Origin: Fasciolopsis buskii | Lineage: Eukaryota > Platyhelminthes > Trematoda > Plagiorchiida > Fasciolidae | NCBI GenBank assembly: GCA_008360955.1 | Contig: LUCM01002354.1 | Location: 1 to 64,000 of the forward strand | Reading direction: 5' to 3' | DNA: 64,000 nt | Notes under the pieces: model-generated | The model's database searches: none | What the model was told of the DNA's origin: nothing | Seen by the model: the letters and a program-made list of their open reading frames with translations, nothing else | Shown: positions 1 to 12,229 of the stretch, piece by piece | How positions within the stretch are numbered: the first letter of the stretch is position 1 | How the letters are laid out: each line of letters starts with the position of its first letter | Position numbers and translations under genes: made by a program

Positions 1-2712
1 CTAGTATTAGATTCCTGACTTCCACATTGCTCACCCGGTCACTCCATTCAATCCTAGCCATAATACGTAGACATCGATGGTCGAAAACCTCCAAGCGACG
101 AACATCCTCGACACGCATACTTCATGTCTCGCAACCGTACAACAGAAAAGAGCTGAGCGCACTGCGGCACACCGTGCACGACCTTTCAACTTCAGTGAAA
201 TATCAGGCCGACGCCACAAGTGTTTCAGTCCAGCATAAGCTGCGCGAGCCTTGGATATACGTATAATTACCTTCAATCCCGAGCTACCATCGTTGGACAC
301 GCAGCTACCAAGGTAGGTGAAACGGTCCACAATCATTAGTTCCTCTCCATCCAGTATCAAGTTCGGCGCTGCTGTCGTTCAGCCCTGTAACAGTACTTTG
401 CAATTTGAAGGTGTAAATCACATGCCGAACCGAGCTACCGACCTCGAGAGTCTATCTAATGAATGTTGTGCATGGTCCGCGGATAAACCTATCGAGCCAC
501 AATTCTTCGTGGCATCTGGTGTGGTCCTTATATCGTAATAACCGAGCAACCGATCTCGACAATCTAGTGCCCGTTGTGCATGGTCCGCAGACTCGAACAG
601 GCACACGACGTTGTCTGCGTAATCTAGGTCGCATAGCTTCCCTCCACCTCCCAGTTCGACTCCTGCATCCTGGAGACCTAAAGCATCTTCCATCACCTCG
701 TCCATGACGAAGTTGAACAAGAACAGAGTGACGGGACACCCTTGTCGAACGCCACTAGTCGTTTCGAATGAACTTGACGGTTCACCGTGTAATGTTATGC
801 GAGTACAATGGTTCCAACAGGCTCACAAACTTCGTTGACAAACCCTTCCGGTGGAGAGCACTGAGTAGTGCTGATCGATCCACGGAGTCGAAAGCACCTT
901 TGAAGTCGAGGAAGACTACGATCGTAGGGCGGCGGTGCGTGTCGCGCGTTTGGAGTATCTGTCGAAGAGTGAATATCTGGTCGATGCAACCTCAACCGGG
1001 TCGAAATCCGGCCTGTTGTTCGCGAATATTATTCTCGCGAATCGGTGTCAAACGGTGCAGTATTATCAAAGCTAACACCTTAGTAACCATCGGAATTAGA
1101 CTAACCCCACGATAATTGCTGCAGTCACTCCGTGCACCCTTCTAGAAGATGGGTATAATCAGTGACTCACCCCACGACAGCGGGGTATGATCCTCGTTCC
1201 AAATATCACGAAGCAAGGAGGTGAGTGATTTCACCAGAGCCTCTCCACCCATTTGAAAAGAACTGGGGGAAGGTCGTCGGGAGAGGCAAAATTTCCCCTC
1301 TTCAGAAGCCGAATATTCGACTGCACTCCCACTTTCGTTGGGGGATCAAATGGCACCTCCCAAGGATTCACAGCTCCAGGCGTCGGACTAGATACGATAG
1401 CGTATGGCCAGTTAAACTGATCCTTGAAATGTTCTGCCCAACGGTCCAGTCTTTCCTGTCTACCATGGATCAGCTCTCCATTTTTATCGCACACGACTTC
1501 ACTAACCGAAGTTCGCCGCCCACCTCTGTCGCGTATAAGCTCAAACAGTCTTTGACTGTTACCTGAAACGGACGCCACTTCCATCTCTTCGGCTAACTTG
1601 ACCCAACAGTTTTCGCGGTCATTTCTAAGGCTTATGGTCAACTGACGCTGCAACTGCCGACGTATTTTATTCACCTCCTTGCAGTGAGGGAGATGGCTCT
1701 TTTGTTCCATTAGGCCCAGCGACCCTTGCGAGATCCGGCGTCTTCGATGAAAGCCAGATCTAGGAACACAGGCGAGATCTGCTGCCAAATGCATCGCCTG
1801 CTTGACTTCGTCCCAGCGCTAATCTACACTGCTGCTCGTCGAAGTTCTCAGTCCCTCGGGTAGTTTCTGTTCGTAGCTGTTGCGAACAGCCGAATCAGAC
1901 AAACGTTCGACAGCCAATCGGATTTGTGGCCTGCGTCGATGGCCATTCAGCTGCAACAAAAATCGCATTAAAACTAACGCATGGTCCGATTCGACGTAGG
2001 TGGTCTAGCATGATCTACAGTTTTGGACAGAACCGTGCCAACGGTAGCTAATTGCGACATGGTCAATCTGACTCAAAGTACCTGTCGAGTTAGAGCACCA
2101 TACCGCAGTGCGACGCGAACTGTCGGAAATTCGTACAGAATTGGAGAAGTCTTTCCCCGTTGTCTGTTCGCTGTGCGGGCAAGGCGCATCGCCCACCTAA
2201 ACAGGACTCCGATGCACTAAGTTCTCCAAATTGTGCATTAAAGTCACCTGTTACCACTACAGTGTCAAAGCCTTTGCTCTTCCGAACAAGAGTGACGAGG
2301 CTATCGTAAAACTCGTCTTTCTCCATGTCAGTGCTGCAGTCTGTTGGAACTTATGCCGAGATAACAAATAAACTACGCTTAACACACTATTATCCTTTCG
2401 GACGCTGACTGATTCCCGCAGTCTCATGGCACACAAGCGACTGTTGACTGGGATCCAGTCTAAAAGGGCTGCTTCAGCCTTCTCACTCAAGATCCACAGC
2501 TTGAGCTGCTTCATCTCCTGAAGTGCGAAGAAAATATCTTGACGAGACGTTTGGCGCAGTCAGTTGAATTACTCTACTCGAATCCTGAATTTGTGTTCCA
2601 CTCACGCAGTAGACATCAATCGAAAGTGAGTCCACTGTCAGAGCCAAACACGCCTGTTGGCCAGCCTGCATTAAAGTGCGCACATTGAAGGAACCCAGAT
2701 TCAGAGGCTGAC
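1..2712 (-). pseudogene. RTE-type non-LTR retrotransposon, broken, runs off left edge
   Basis: Endonuclease plus reverse transcriptase polyprotein of an RTE-clade element, read from 2712 down to 1 with several frame changes and stops. In order: N-terminal LGSFNVRTLMQAG (about 2700); endonuclease core VVVTGDFNAQFGEL with PAQRTDNGERLL (2090-2326); a linker with WVKLAEEMEVA and RWAEHFKDQFNWP (1231-1794); RT palm VVFLDFKGAFDSVDR (about 900-945); catalytic-box region DLDYADNVV (about 620); C-terminal DRFTYLGSCVSNDG (300-350), which continues to the edge. Typical RTE polyproteins are near 1000 aa, so most of the element is present. Frameshifts show it is dead. The 3' end is outside the window. Confidence 0.85.
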
Positions 2713-4299
2713 GAGCTTGAGAAAATGTGAGCTAACAGATTGAAAACCACCTACCACACAGTACTTGGCAATAAACCGTTGCAAGTATCGGGCGTGTAAT
2801 CAATGGAGATACTATGGGTAGGCAGAAGGGGCAAACCAATTGGGTTGGAGACAGAAGAGACAGGTTTAATATGAGAGAGGGAACTCTGAGCAGTAGCATA
2901 CTTATCACTACCCACCCCTTCAGCGCTCGATGCAATGGGCAGCGCGGTCCTGATTGTTGTTTAAGGTAGCCAAAAAGATGGAAGAAGCGGCCGAATCAGG
3001 TAACAAAACGGATACAAATTTTAATTGATGTGTCGATGAGTGAACGGTGTTTTCCCGAAACCACACTATCGGTTGCGGCCATATGGAACCAAATGTGGTG
3101 CACACCACGTACTCACTCATACACAATATTAGAACTACTTTTGAAATACCAGTTCTTATATCTCATGACAAATTAATTTGTACCATCACCAGTTGGCATT
3201 CAAGCTGTTCGTTCTTCAGCCCATACAACAACCACGGCTGTCATACCATCATAAATCCTCGTCAATTTCGCTCATTCAATATAAGGAACGAAGGCACATT
3301 GCGACCAGAATGAATACAAATTGTAAGTGATATGTGGATGACGACAAGTGTACGCTTGCGCTTCATCCGATACACTTGAGAGCTTCGATTTCTACGGCTA
3401 GTTTACTGTTCGCTAAGGTCTACAGTGGTTGCTATTTTGGTGCCAATATATGCGCAACATTCCACGCATTTGGTAGCCCGTTGCATTTTTCGCTTTTCTA
3501 TCGGCTGAGTAACGGCGTCAGGGTTTCGTGGCATTCCGTTCTATAAATAGTAATGAAATGCATAGGATCCCAAATGCAACAGTAGGCTGTACAACGAACT
3601 TGGTGGCCTTACTGGGATCTGAGCATTGAAATTGTACAAAGAACAATTTTTACCAAAAATGTTGAATCAGCTAGAAATATGACAGTATCGACTTTGTTGT
3701 AATTGCACAGAACTCTCAGGCTAGCATCCTTTTCTCTTGATTACTCACGCCTTCGAAGTTCCTGTAGAACATCCGCAACTTCCGGTGAAGCCAAAAGTTA
3801 CGATAAGCGTTAAAAAACGTGACTACCTGCCCAACGATCGCTAGTCATCCGTCCACTGAGTCTGTCTGTCCCGTTATGATCTGCACCTGCTGTGCTAGGA
3901 TGCACCACTGGGCTGAGGGATTTTCATTCCTACGGCGTATCAGGAAGTCAGTACCCAGTACAGTGACTGTGATGTAGATGGTCACCACGGGCTCTCCTGT
4001 GAGTCAGTCGTCGCAAATGCCGCGAATTACGGACAGATCGGGTGGAAGATGTGAAGCGAGCCAATGGTCACTGAGGCCGACCATCAGCAAAAGGAACGGT
4101 TTAGGTTTTCTGTAACTATTGGTTTGGCGGTCCGCGTTAGCACGATCAATAATCTTCCTTGGGTACCGCGTGATGCCCACCGGTCAATAACTAATAACAA
4201 ATCATCCAAAGTAGTAAAGCTGAGCATAGTTTTTGACTGCAAATTGATTGCGATCGAGCTGAAAATAAAATAATTCTATGAAAGACGGAAGTGGAGTCA
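2713..4299. other. No supported gene
   Basis: Only short unrelated open frames on both strands. No domain, RNA gene or clear repeat was recognised between the two RTE pieces. Confidence 0.5.
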
Positions 4300-4665
4300 C
4301 GGATGACTTTTACTCACGTCAACAACCAGCACGAACAAAAGGATAGTCTGAGCCCACAGTGCAGATCAGAATTAACGACAATCCTCGTATGGTTCATGCT
4401 ACCAGTGACCGGTAGCAATGCGATCGCTCCCAGCTCAAACCTGTAAAGACGAAGGAGAACCCAGGTAAGTCGACGTCGGTTTATGGCACAAATTTGTATT
4501 TGCCAGGAACAATCTGCGGTTGGAACAAGCTTGGATAAGACGACCACCGTTGTCGGTACGTTCGGCGGGGACAGAAAATGGGCCTCGGATGTGTCTTTCT
4601 GTCTCCATTAAGTAGCCAAGTGCGGCGTTAAAATCACTAGCAACAACCACAAGGTCCATTTGACG
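4300..4665 (-). pseudogene. RTE endonuclease fragment
   Basis: Minus-strand translation near 4659-4440 reads MDLVVVASDFNAALGYL followed by ERHIRGPFSVPAERTDNGG, the same endonuclease block as in the RTE copy at 2090-2326. It is followed by STYLGSP. A frame change then leads into a block resembling the RTE segment after it (IDRIA.GH ... EDCR), down to about 4300. No reverse transcriptase follows, so this is an isolated fragment of a separate insertion. The catalytic GDFNA motif is altered to SDFNA. Confidence 0.75.
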
Positions 4666-7600
4666 TACATATCAGCTATTGTATTGAGGGCAATAAAGTA
4701 GATATACGCGTCCACGTATTTTGACTGATGTGTGATCACCCAGGTCAATATAAAAATAACCCGCCAAGTGTTCTACCTCCTTAATTATATGACTGACGCA
4801 AATGATAATTCTAAGAATCATACTGGTTGCTTCCGGACACAGAAAAAGTAAAAAAGCGGTGATAGCGTCAACATCCGTTTCAAACGGAAGGTCATGTAGA
4901 GTGATCTGAATGGTTCACGTATGTTGATGAAACGATTCGTCTCGACAGCGTGAACGCTAATTGCTCTTTGTAAGTCCAAAACTGGGTCAGTATGGGTGTT
5001 CTCTATAATGACAAGCCAGGCGTCTTGCGGCAAAGCTAGCTGGGCTTGCGCCACAAGTGTAGATGAACTGTTGAGCAAAAAATGACACTACTTCCACCGG
5101 AAGCATGTCTTCGAATGAAGAAAACGATACAGATGAGAAAATGAGACCCATCAGCAGCGTGGCAAGAATTTCGAAGTTTTCGGCCCGCTTGTTGATAATT
5201 CCAGACAACATTCCCCTAAACAAAATGGACACAAGATGGTTTTGTTGTTTTTCGCATGACAGTCTTAAAACACAACTGAACAGACCAACCAAGAAATCCA
5301 TTCATTGTGAATTGCATTTTTTTACTCCAGTCAGCGCAAACGATCACAGCTATAGAAGATATCCTTGGGACCGGTTGTGGACAACCGGAAAAGACTGACA
5401 CTCGGACCTAAAGGTCATAAATTCAAATCCTCCCAAGGCCGATCCTTTCTCCATTCTACAGCCTTCCCATGGCTGCGCCTCCCTTCCTGAAATGCACAAC
5501 CGTTGTTCAAGAAATAAACGAAGTGACAATATTATTGTTGTACTGCTGTTAGGATCTGTTGGTCATGCACCAGTAATAACTTTCTTTTACTGAATTTGGA
5601 AATTGATAGTTTCACACTGTCCCGTTCAAGCAACTTTACCATGGATGTCACAGTAGAGTAGTCGACCGAAAAAACGAGGTAGAAATACGTCCGAAAGCGG
5701 TAGTCCGCTCCTGGTTTTCATTTCAACTAGAAACTTTATGCTCTTCTGGGTCCGGTTGAAGTGACTAACCGATCATCTACCGCGCATATAACGCACTGTA
5801 GTTAATATTAATGATGCATCCTTCCACATGGTCAGATAAAATTCGCTGCGAAATATTTCATAAGTAAAACTTTAAGTGGGTGGAAGGATATGGCGACACC
5901 TTACCTCCAGTACGAACTCACAATTGAATTAGACTAAAGATGGCAACTAGCATGCCAATGTTACACACTCAGTAGAACTCCATTAGCATTCTACCATTTC
6001 CGCAAGTGACGCGTTAACGAACGAAGGGACAACACTCAAGGGAAACGTCCTTGTTCGGAATAAGCGAGTCAAATCAGCCCAAAAACCGAGGCGATTCATA
6101 CAAGCTATGACGACAGAAAATATTTACCAAGCAATCTCCATTGGTCCAATACAGTAAGCTGTTATCGCCCGAAACATGACTCCGCGACACTAACTGAACC
6201 TGAAGGACATGCAACCAACTCAGAGGACCCGTTCTGAATCAACACTGACCGGCCTATTTCAGTTGCTTTAACTCTAACTGGCAATTCTCCTATCGTTTCT
6301 GTCTTGTTGCTTCCTTTACCACTCTGTGAGAACTTCGAATTGCCCTGATTCAATCTTGTAACCTCGGCCTAAGAACAATTAGCTCAGGAATAACACCGCC
6401 CGTGAAAGCTTGGCTGCTTCTGCCAGCAATTTGTGCACCGCAAGTCGCCCGACCATAAAAGCACCCTGCCGCTCTGCGTTGACCGAAAAAAGCATACACA
6501 GTTCGGATGCAATATTTATCAAACTCTGTGATGCTGACTCTAGGATTTAACGCCTTCCTTGCAAATATCACCACTGGCTTACACCAGCCCTTGGAATATT
6601 TGCCTCACACTCGCACTCAAGCAACGGTTTACAGCCGATAGCTGACACCGTACGAACTGGGTAGAACTGAAGATGGGGGAATCGCCGTGCGGTTGACATT
6701 TCGATCAGATTGGCCAAGACACTCCCTCCCTCCCATGAGTTCCTTCAAGCTGTCTTGGGATGAGTCGCGCAGTTGTGCTGCGCTGGGCGTCAGTTTTGTA
6801 GCATCCAATCGTCGCACTATGGATGAGTCCTAAAAGACTGCCGGGCAATGAGCCTAAACTCAAGGGCACCCCGGTAGGTAGCTCCTCGTAAAACAGCTTA
6901 CTCACCCTAGTACTCCCGGGCACTGATATCAAACTCACCATTGTGATGAGTGGTGCGGATTCTGGTTAGTTGCTTTTGTTGTACCTTGGAGGCGCTATGC
7001 AGCTCCCAGTCGTAGAAGACAAACAACGCGCAGTGGATGACTGTTTCCACTTGGCACCATCGACAAATGAGTAGGGTCCACTCGAGCGAGGCCAGGAAAG
7101 CGCAAAACCCTGAGGGGTTGACCAGAGGGCAGGCAGCCAGCTGACAGTGCCAGGTGCGAACATGCAGAAGGCAACGTGCATCGATGATCCGGATACTTAG
7201 ATAAGGGCGATGCCTCCCGCCGCCTTGTACCCGACCGTAATAGCAAGTTAAAAATGGTCAGCTGGAAGAGCCCCGACGACTGGTGAGAGCCAAGATGTAG
7301 CACAGAGGCAACTAGCGCACGAACCACTGGCGACACTCAGGACCACTGCGGACAAGCATGCAAATGATAGTGAACGGCCAGCCGCAGACGAACCTTCGGA
7401 TGGTGAGTCCCCGTAAGCAAGCTGCCAACCGCTGCATCTCCCCGTCTTCAAGATACGCGCCGCGACCAACAATAGAGGGAGGAACATCACCGCACGACAA
7501 CACGGTACACGAAAAACTCCAAGACGTACGACCTCAGGTTCAACGTGATTCCCAGGGGTCTCGCTGCTTCGCGTCCCAAAGGCAAAGCCGCGACCGGAAC

Positions 7601-8179
7601 TGCAAGTCTTCTCGAGCCCCGGTTACTCCGGCCGGTTATTAATCAAAAGTCCACCTAAGGGTGGCAGACAACGGTCAAACGCTAACAGCAGTGACAACTC
7701 AACTGCGAGACCGAGTTCAGGTGGTTCGACATCGACCGTGACGACTCCTTACGCTGGCTGCATGCGGAGTCAACTAACTGCTTGGGTGACTTCCTCAAAC
7801 CATCGTCATATATAAAGCAGGGTACAGTTCCGAGGCGACAGACAGCGCGCGACGGACCCGTCAACCAGCTGGCTGCTCCAAAATCAAACACCTCACTGGA
7901 CCCAATACCACCCATCGCAAATGCAATATCCGGCCGGTCCAATAACCGCGCACTACCTGGTTAAGCACCGCGTGCGGCCGATACGGGCACAACACAACGC
8001 TACTTATGACGCCAATCAGCGGAAGGCTGCTGGGGAAATCGTCCGGTCGAACAAAACAGGGTCAATGCACGCGACAGATTAGACGGATACGCTGACACCC
8101 CGCCGAGGTCAGTGACAGTCAATTTTTCATCTACCCATTGACCCAGGTATGGCCAGCCACACGGATGCAAAAGAACAAC
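4666..8179. other. No supported gene; short GC-richer open frames
   Basis: From 6160 to 8050 the DNA is somewhat GC-richer and several short overlapping frames occur on both strands (for example 6162-6353, 6350-6574 and 7248-7490, minus). None shows a recognisable motif or continuity across frames. A decayed mobile element is possible, but I cannot name one. Confidence 0.4.
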
Positions 8180-8189
8180 GTGTAAAATG

Positions 8190-8199
8190 TTTATTTATT
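8190..8199 (-). terminator. Polyadenylation signal of FUBP homologue
   Basis: Two overlapping AATAAA hexamers read on the minus strand (8190-8195 and 8194-8199), about 100 nt downstream of the stop codon at 8299-8301. This gives a short 3' untranslated region, with cleavage expected near 8165-8185. No competing signal is nearer to the stop. Confidence 0.6.
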
Positions 8200-8298
8200 C
8201 CTCGTTGAAAAACGGAACTGAGGACCACCACAGAAATGTTGTAAAACGTTCCTAAAGCGTTACGTTAACCAAGTTGATGAAGTTAGTATACAAGAACC

Positions 8299-11200
8299 CT
8301 ATTGTTGTGGCATAGGAGGATGTCCGGGGGCTCCTGTAGGGATGGCAGGTGCCTGAGGAGCTGCTCCAGCTCCAGGCTGAGGAGCGCCAGTCTGCTGTTG
8401 CCAAGCTTGTGTCCACGCCTGCCATTGTTGCCATTGTTGCCAAGGGTTGTAATCATACTGCAAGGAAAAACATATCACAGTTAAAGAAACAGCTTGGAGA
8501 ATACATCTACTGCTAACCCGTACCGGTCAGCAAATTACAATGACCCAGAAATAGATTAACCGCGAAGTGACTGGAGCAGACTTGCGTTGTCAGTGCATAG
8601 CGATGTTTGCCGAGGTAATCGGTTGCTTCTCACAAGAAGGCTCCGAGGAACCTCAGGGTTTATATACTACAAGACGACTGTGATAACCGGGAAACAGCAA
8701 TGGTCGGAGCATAGGGGATTCGCCCAAATGACAAACACATTCCTAAGCTCCGGTGAAGATGGCTTTAATTGGCTAAAAACTGCCAGCGCACCGACGTGGA
8801 GCGTTTAGTCACGTCCGAACAGAGATTGTCCGTGGTGCCAGCAGTCATTCGCGTGTAGAAAGATGAAATCGGGCGCCCGAAGAGACTGCCCAACACTCAA
8901 CTAGACAAAAAGTAACAGGATGAACACTGAAAGGTAGTGAACCACGTCCAACTTCACCTCGTTGGTGCAAGCAATCGGCATGATACTTGCTTGCACACCC
9001 AGTCGACTAACACCCGATTAGCTATATGCACTAGCATTGATGTCACTGCCACAATCCCCATTCCACCAGGTCATAATTAACCTTGTACGAGATCAAATTT
9101 CACAGCCTAGAATGTTCCTGCAGCACAGAGTGTATGAAGCCGTTCCCATTGGAATGGAAGTTATTCAGTATTGCTGTACGCTTCCAGACCGAATGGAAGC
9201 GTCATACCCGTGCCAGGACAAAACCGGCAATCGGATGTAGGACGCTATCTAAAACGTTTCCCCGCCATGGGCAATCACTACAACTTCGTGCGCACAAATG
9301 TGGATTTAGAAAATGAGGCGAGGAACAGTGAAAGTGGGCGGAACCTTACTTGGCCGGGGGCAGCGGGTTGTCCCTGTACGGGCACTGGGGCTTGAGCTGT
9401 GGTTTGTTGCGCAGCTGGCTGAGCAGGAGGGATATGAGTCGGAACTTGTGCAGCAGGCTGAACCGCTGGCGCGCCCGTCGCCGGCTGTTGCGCTTGTCGT
9501 AAGATGGCGTCCGCATACTCAGGCATGCCCTGCCGGCGATAATATTCAGCCCATGCTGCGCTGTAATCCGGCTGGCCAGTGTACGGATTGAACGTCGGTG
9601 GGGGCATGCCGGTTGTCACACCTGCTTGAGCCCCATTCGCCGCGCTCATGTTCCAAGGATCTGAAAGAACAACGGATACGTTATGCGGCACCACTAAAAC
9701 ACTATAGTAATTGCCCAACAGTTCGGCCAGAATATTTTGATGGGATCAACTAGCTGGTCATTTTAATAGAACACTCACTGCCACGTCAGAAAGAGCCTTC
9801 CTCTTTGGCCAACTGCTGGAGCCTCATCTTGTCGTGAAGCTTTTCGGATGCCAGTGGTCCGTAACCGACGAAATGCGAATAAAAACGAGACTGGTGAGAT
9901 TTGTGGGTAAATAAGTTTCGCACGAGTAACCCTTCGATTAGTGAATCACGCGAATATGGCAAAGCAAAGCCTACCAGTTAATAGGATTACACTGCTGGCT
10001 TTTAGAGGATGACAATAAATGTGGGACCTGACGAGCCTTTTGATACAAACAAGTGCTTATAGTTCACTTACAGTTGTGGGGATAAGTTAGTGATTAGTGA
10101 CAGTTCTAACCCAAGCCACCTAATTGGCCAGACGCATTGGAGCTACCGTTCTGTTGCCATTAGTCCGCCCGTCCCAGTTCCCTTCGACGCGAAACGCAGT
10201 GCCAGCAACGCGCTTTCACACGAGCCAGCAACACAAAAAACATTTAGCTCACCTGGTTGAGCGTAGCCGTATTGACCCCATGGACCGGGTGCAGCAGAAC
10301 TGGCCGTTGTTGGCCGCGTCATGGGAATACCAGCACGCTCTGAGATCATCCTGATAATGATTACGTTGAGAAGATCCAGAATCCAGTAATGGGAGACCAG
10401 GCATAGATCATATACGAATGGCGTGCATAGGCATATACCGACAGTAACAAGGACGGGCAACAAAATAAAGAGGAGATAACGGTGTGATAGTATCCGAAAT
10501 GTCATGTTAGATAATTGAAAACGGACATGTATGTGAAAAAGCCATTACCGTATAGCTTGCTCGATTTCGTGCCTTTCACCCCGAACATTGAATATCTTGA
10601 TTGTAGGATCTGGTGGAGGTTCTTTCGAGATTTCTACATGGGCTCCGCTAACCCGGCAAATTTCTTTGATCGACTCGCCTCCCTTTCCGATTACGAGACC
10701 AGCCTTCTCCGCAGGCACAGCGTATTGCGATGTCTCTTGTCCACCATACATGTGCGACATGGGCCCCCCGCGCTATGAACATGAGTACTCAAAAGAGATA
10801 ACTTACATCACGAGCGCTCATCAAATGAAGGATTGCCTGGCGTGCTTTTTCCACTCGCTGAGCATCGCCTGTAATACGCAGCGGTTTGTCCTCCAATGTT
10901 GGACTGTTAGTTTGCTGGATTAAAACCATTTTCACACCATGCTCTTCTTGTAGGTTCTTGATCGTCTCGCCGTTCTTCCCAATGATTAAACCCGCTTTCA
11001 TCCCCGGTACCATCATCTCGATGGTGGTTACGTTCCCGTAACCATAATAGGGCGAAGGAGTAGGCGGACCGTTTTTGTCGGCCCGCTCAATAATCTCGTT
11101 AATGAGCTGCTTAGCATGCCTAAAAGACTGTTTGAACACACAAAACAACGTACTCAATTTGCTGCGCTGTTCCCGTCAGTGTAACCGTACGTTCAGGAGT

Positions 11201-11631
11201 TCCAGCTTAACAAGACGAATAAAACACAGCGATGACCATACCTTGGGAAATCTGCACCTTGCAGCATGAGTCATTCTGAAGCTGAGTTATTTGCTCGCCC
11301 TTCTTCCCAATGACTACACTAATGACGTCCACTATTCAGAAGACTTACCAAGACCAACATATCTATCCGGGATTGACGTTTCGGTGGTGACGATTCGAGC
11401 GGTAGCTTGGGACGGATTTGCATTGGAATTTACAGTAGGATTGCTAGGGGGAGTTTGACTTGGAGGCGCTCCACCCAACTTTTGGTTAATACGAGCCGCA
11501 GCCTCCGCTGCAGCTGCGACTTTGTCCATAACTAGTGGCCGTTTTTCCGTTGTAGCAAATGAATTATCGTCTTGTGCTGGACGTTTCATGCCAGCTATGC
11601 CTCCATTGGTCGTCGAACCGTCATCAGACAT
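8299..11631 (-). CDS. FUBP: FUBP/Psi-like KH-domain protein, 8 exons
   Basis: Far-upstream-element-binding-protein homologue, a nuclear single-stranded DNA/RNA-binding protein; the family acts in transcription and splicing control. Exons inferred from GT-AG junctions and reading phase: 11631-11349, 11313-11242, 11205-11154, 11119-10807, 10772-10549, 10350-10253, 9660-9350, 8457-8299 (1512 nt, 503 aa plus stop, no internal stop). The start is the ATG at 11631, which opens an acidic, Ala-rich N-terminus. KH1 is about residues 88-150 (loop G97-K-K-G100), KH2 168-238 (G183-K-N-G186), KH3 255-322 (G269-K-G-G272). The tail is Gln/Pro/Ala-rich, with an FUBP-type tyrosine motif (AWAEYYRRQGMPEYA, near 380) and a Trp/Gln-rich end (NPWQQWQQW). 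By sequence the third KH matches vertebrate KH4, so one KH domain seems missing. Family assignment is strong; orthology to a given FUBP paralogue is not resolved. Confidence 0.9.
8458..9349 (-). other. Intron 7 of FUBP homologue
   Basis: Donor GTAAGG at 9349-9344, acceptor TTGCAG ending at 8458. The interior holds only short overlapping open frames with no recognisable domain, and no inserted transposon protein was seen. Confidence 0.75.
9661..10252 (-). other. Intron 6 of FUBP homologue
   Basis: Donor GTGAGC at 10252-10247 and acceptor CTTTCAG ending at 9661. It separates the exon finishing the post-KH linker from the exon carrying the tyrosine motif. No conserved coding sequence was seen inside. 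Confidence 0.75.
10773..11348 (-). other. Four micro-introns (34-36 nt) in FUBP homologue
   Basis: Introns at 11314-11348 (35 nt), 11206-11241 (36 nt), 11120-11153 (34 nt) and 10773-10806 (34 nt) each begin GT and end AG on the minus strand. Removing them restores KH1 and joins KH2 to the last KH domain in frame. The three later introns are longer: 10351-10548 (198 nt), 9661-10252 (592 nt) and 8458-9349 (892 nt). Small 5' introns followed by larger 3' introns are known from schistosome genes, which supports a flatworm source. Boundaries come from phase and domain continuity only, without transcript data. Confidence 0.82.
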
Positions 11632-12229
11632 AGAAAACTTGGATGCAACCTACACCAGAAAATGAACACGATCAGAGCGAATCGCCGCCAACCTGCTTCG
11701 CTCGTTCCACAGCGCTGGCGTAACCCTCGTTACCTGCCATGGAGGATGCAATATGGAGTACCGCAAATTACAGCTCACTTAAACAAGAGCAAGCATACGT
11801 GACATCGGCAGTTTCGCAACGAATGGCTAGGAATACATCGGGGCAATGAATATCATCCATACTTCATTGTGCCACCGATGTGCTGAGGCCTTAAAGACTT
11901 GTGCAGATGCTCATTTGAAGCCCCTCCCGGTGGTCTGCCCATTGACTCTAAAGGCGAGGGCTCGCGTCAGAACGAGAGAGGCCAGAAGGCAAGGGGTCAC
12001 CCCTATCACGGTACTGGGATGAGTCACAATGGCAAGTATGGATAACCGTCTCAAAGGTAATTGAAGGAAAGGTGGTAAAACTGAAAGATCGCAAAGAGCT
12101 AATTTCAAAGGCGTCGATACGTTTAAGAACGCTGCTGTCCATCATGCAAACGTTTGGCCTCAACCGTTGCTCCCGAAAAAGTCAAAGGCGGATGAAGTTG
12201 CCCTTACTTATCCCTTCACTAATTACTTA

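Noticed and set aside
5385..5450. Possible tRNA-like sequence (AATTCAAATCC as box B)
   Set aside because: Box A and stems could not be placed; likely chance or too decayed.
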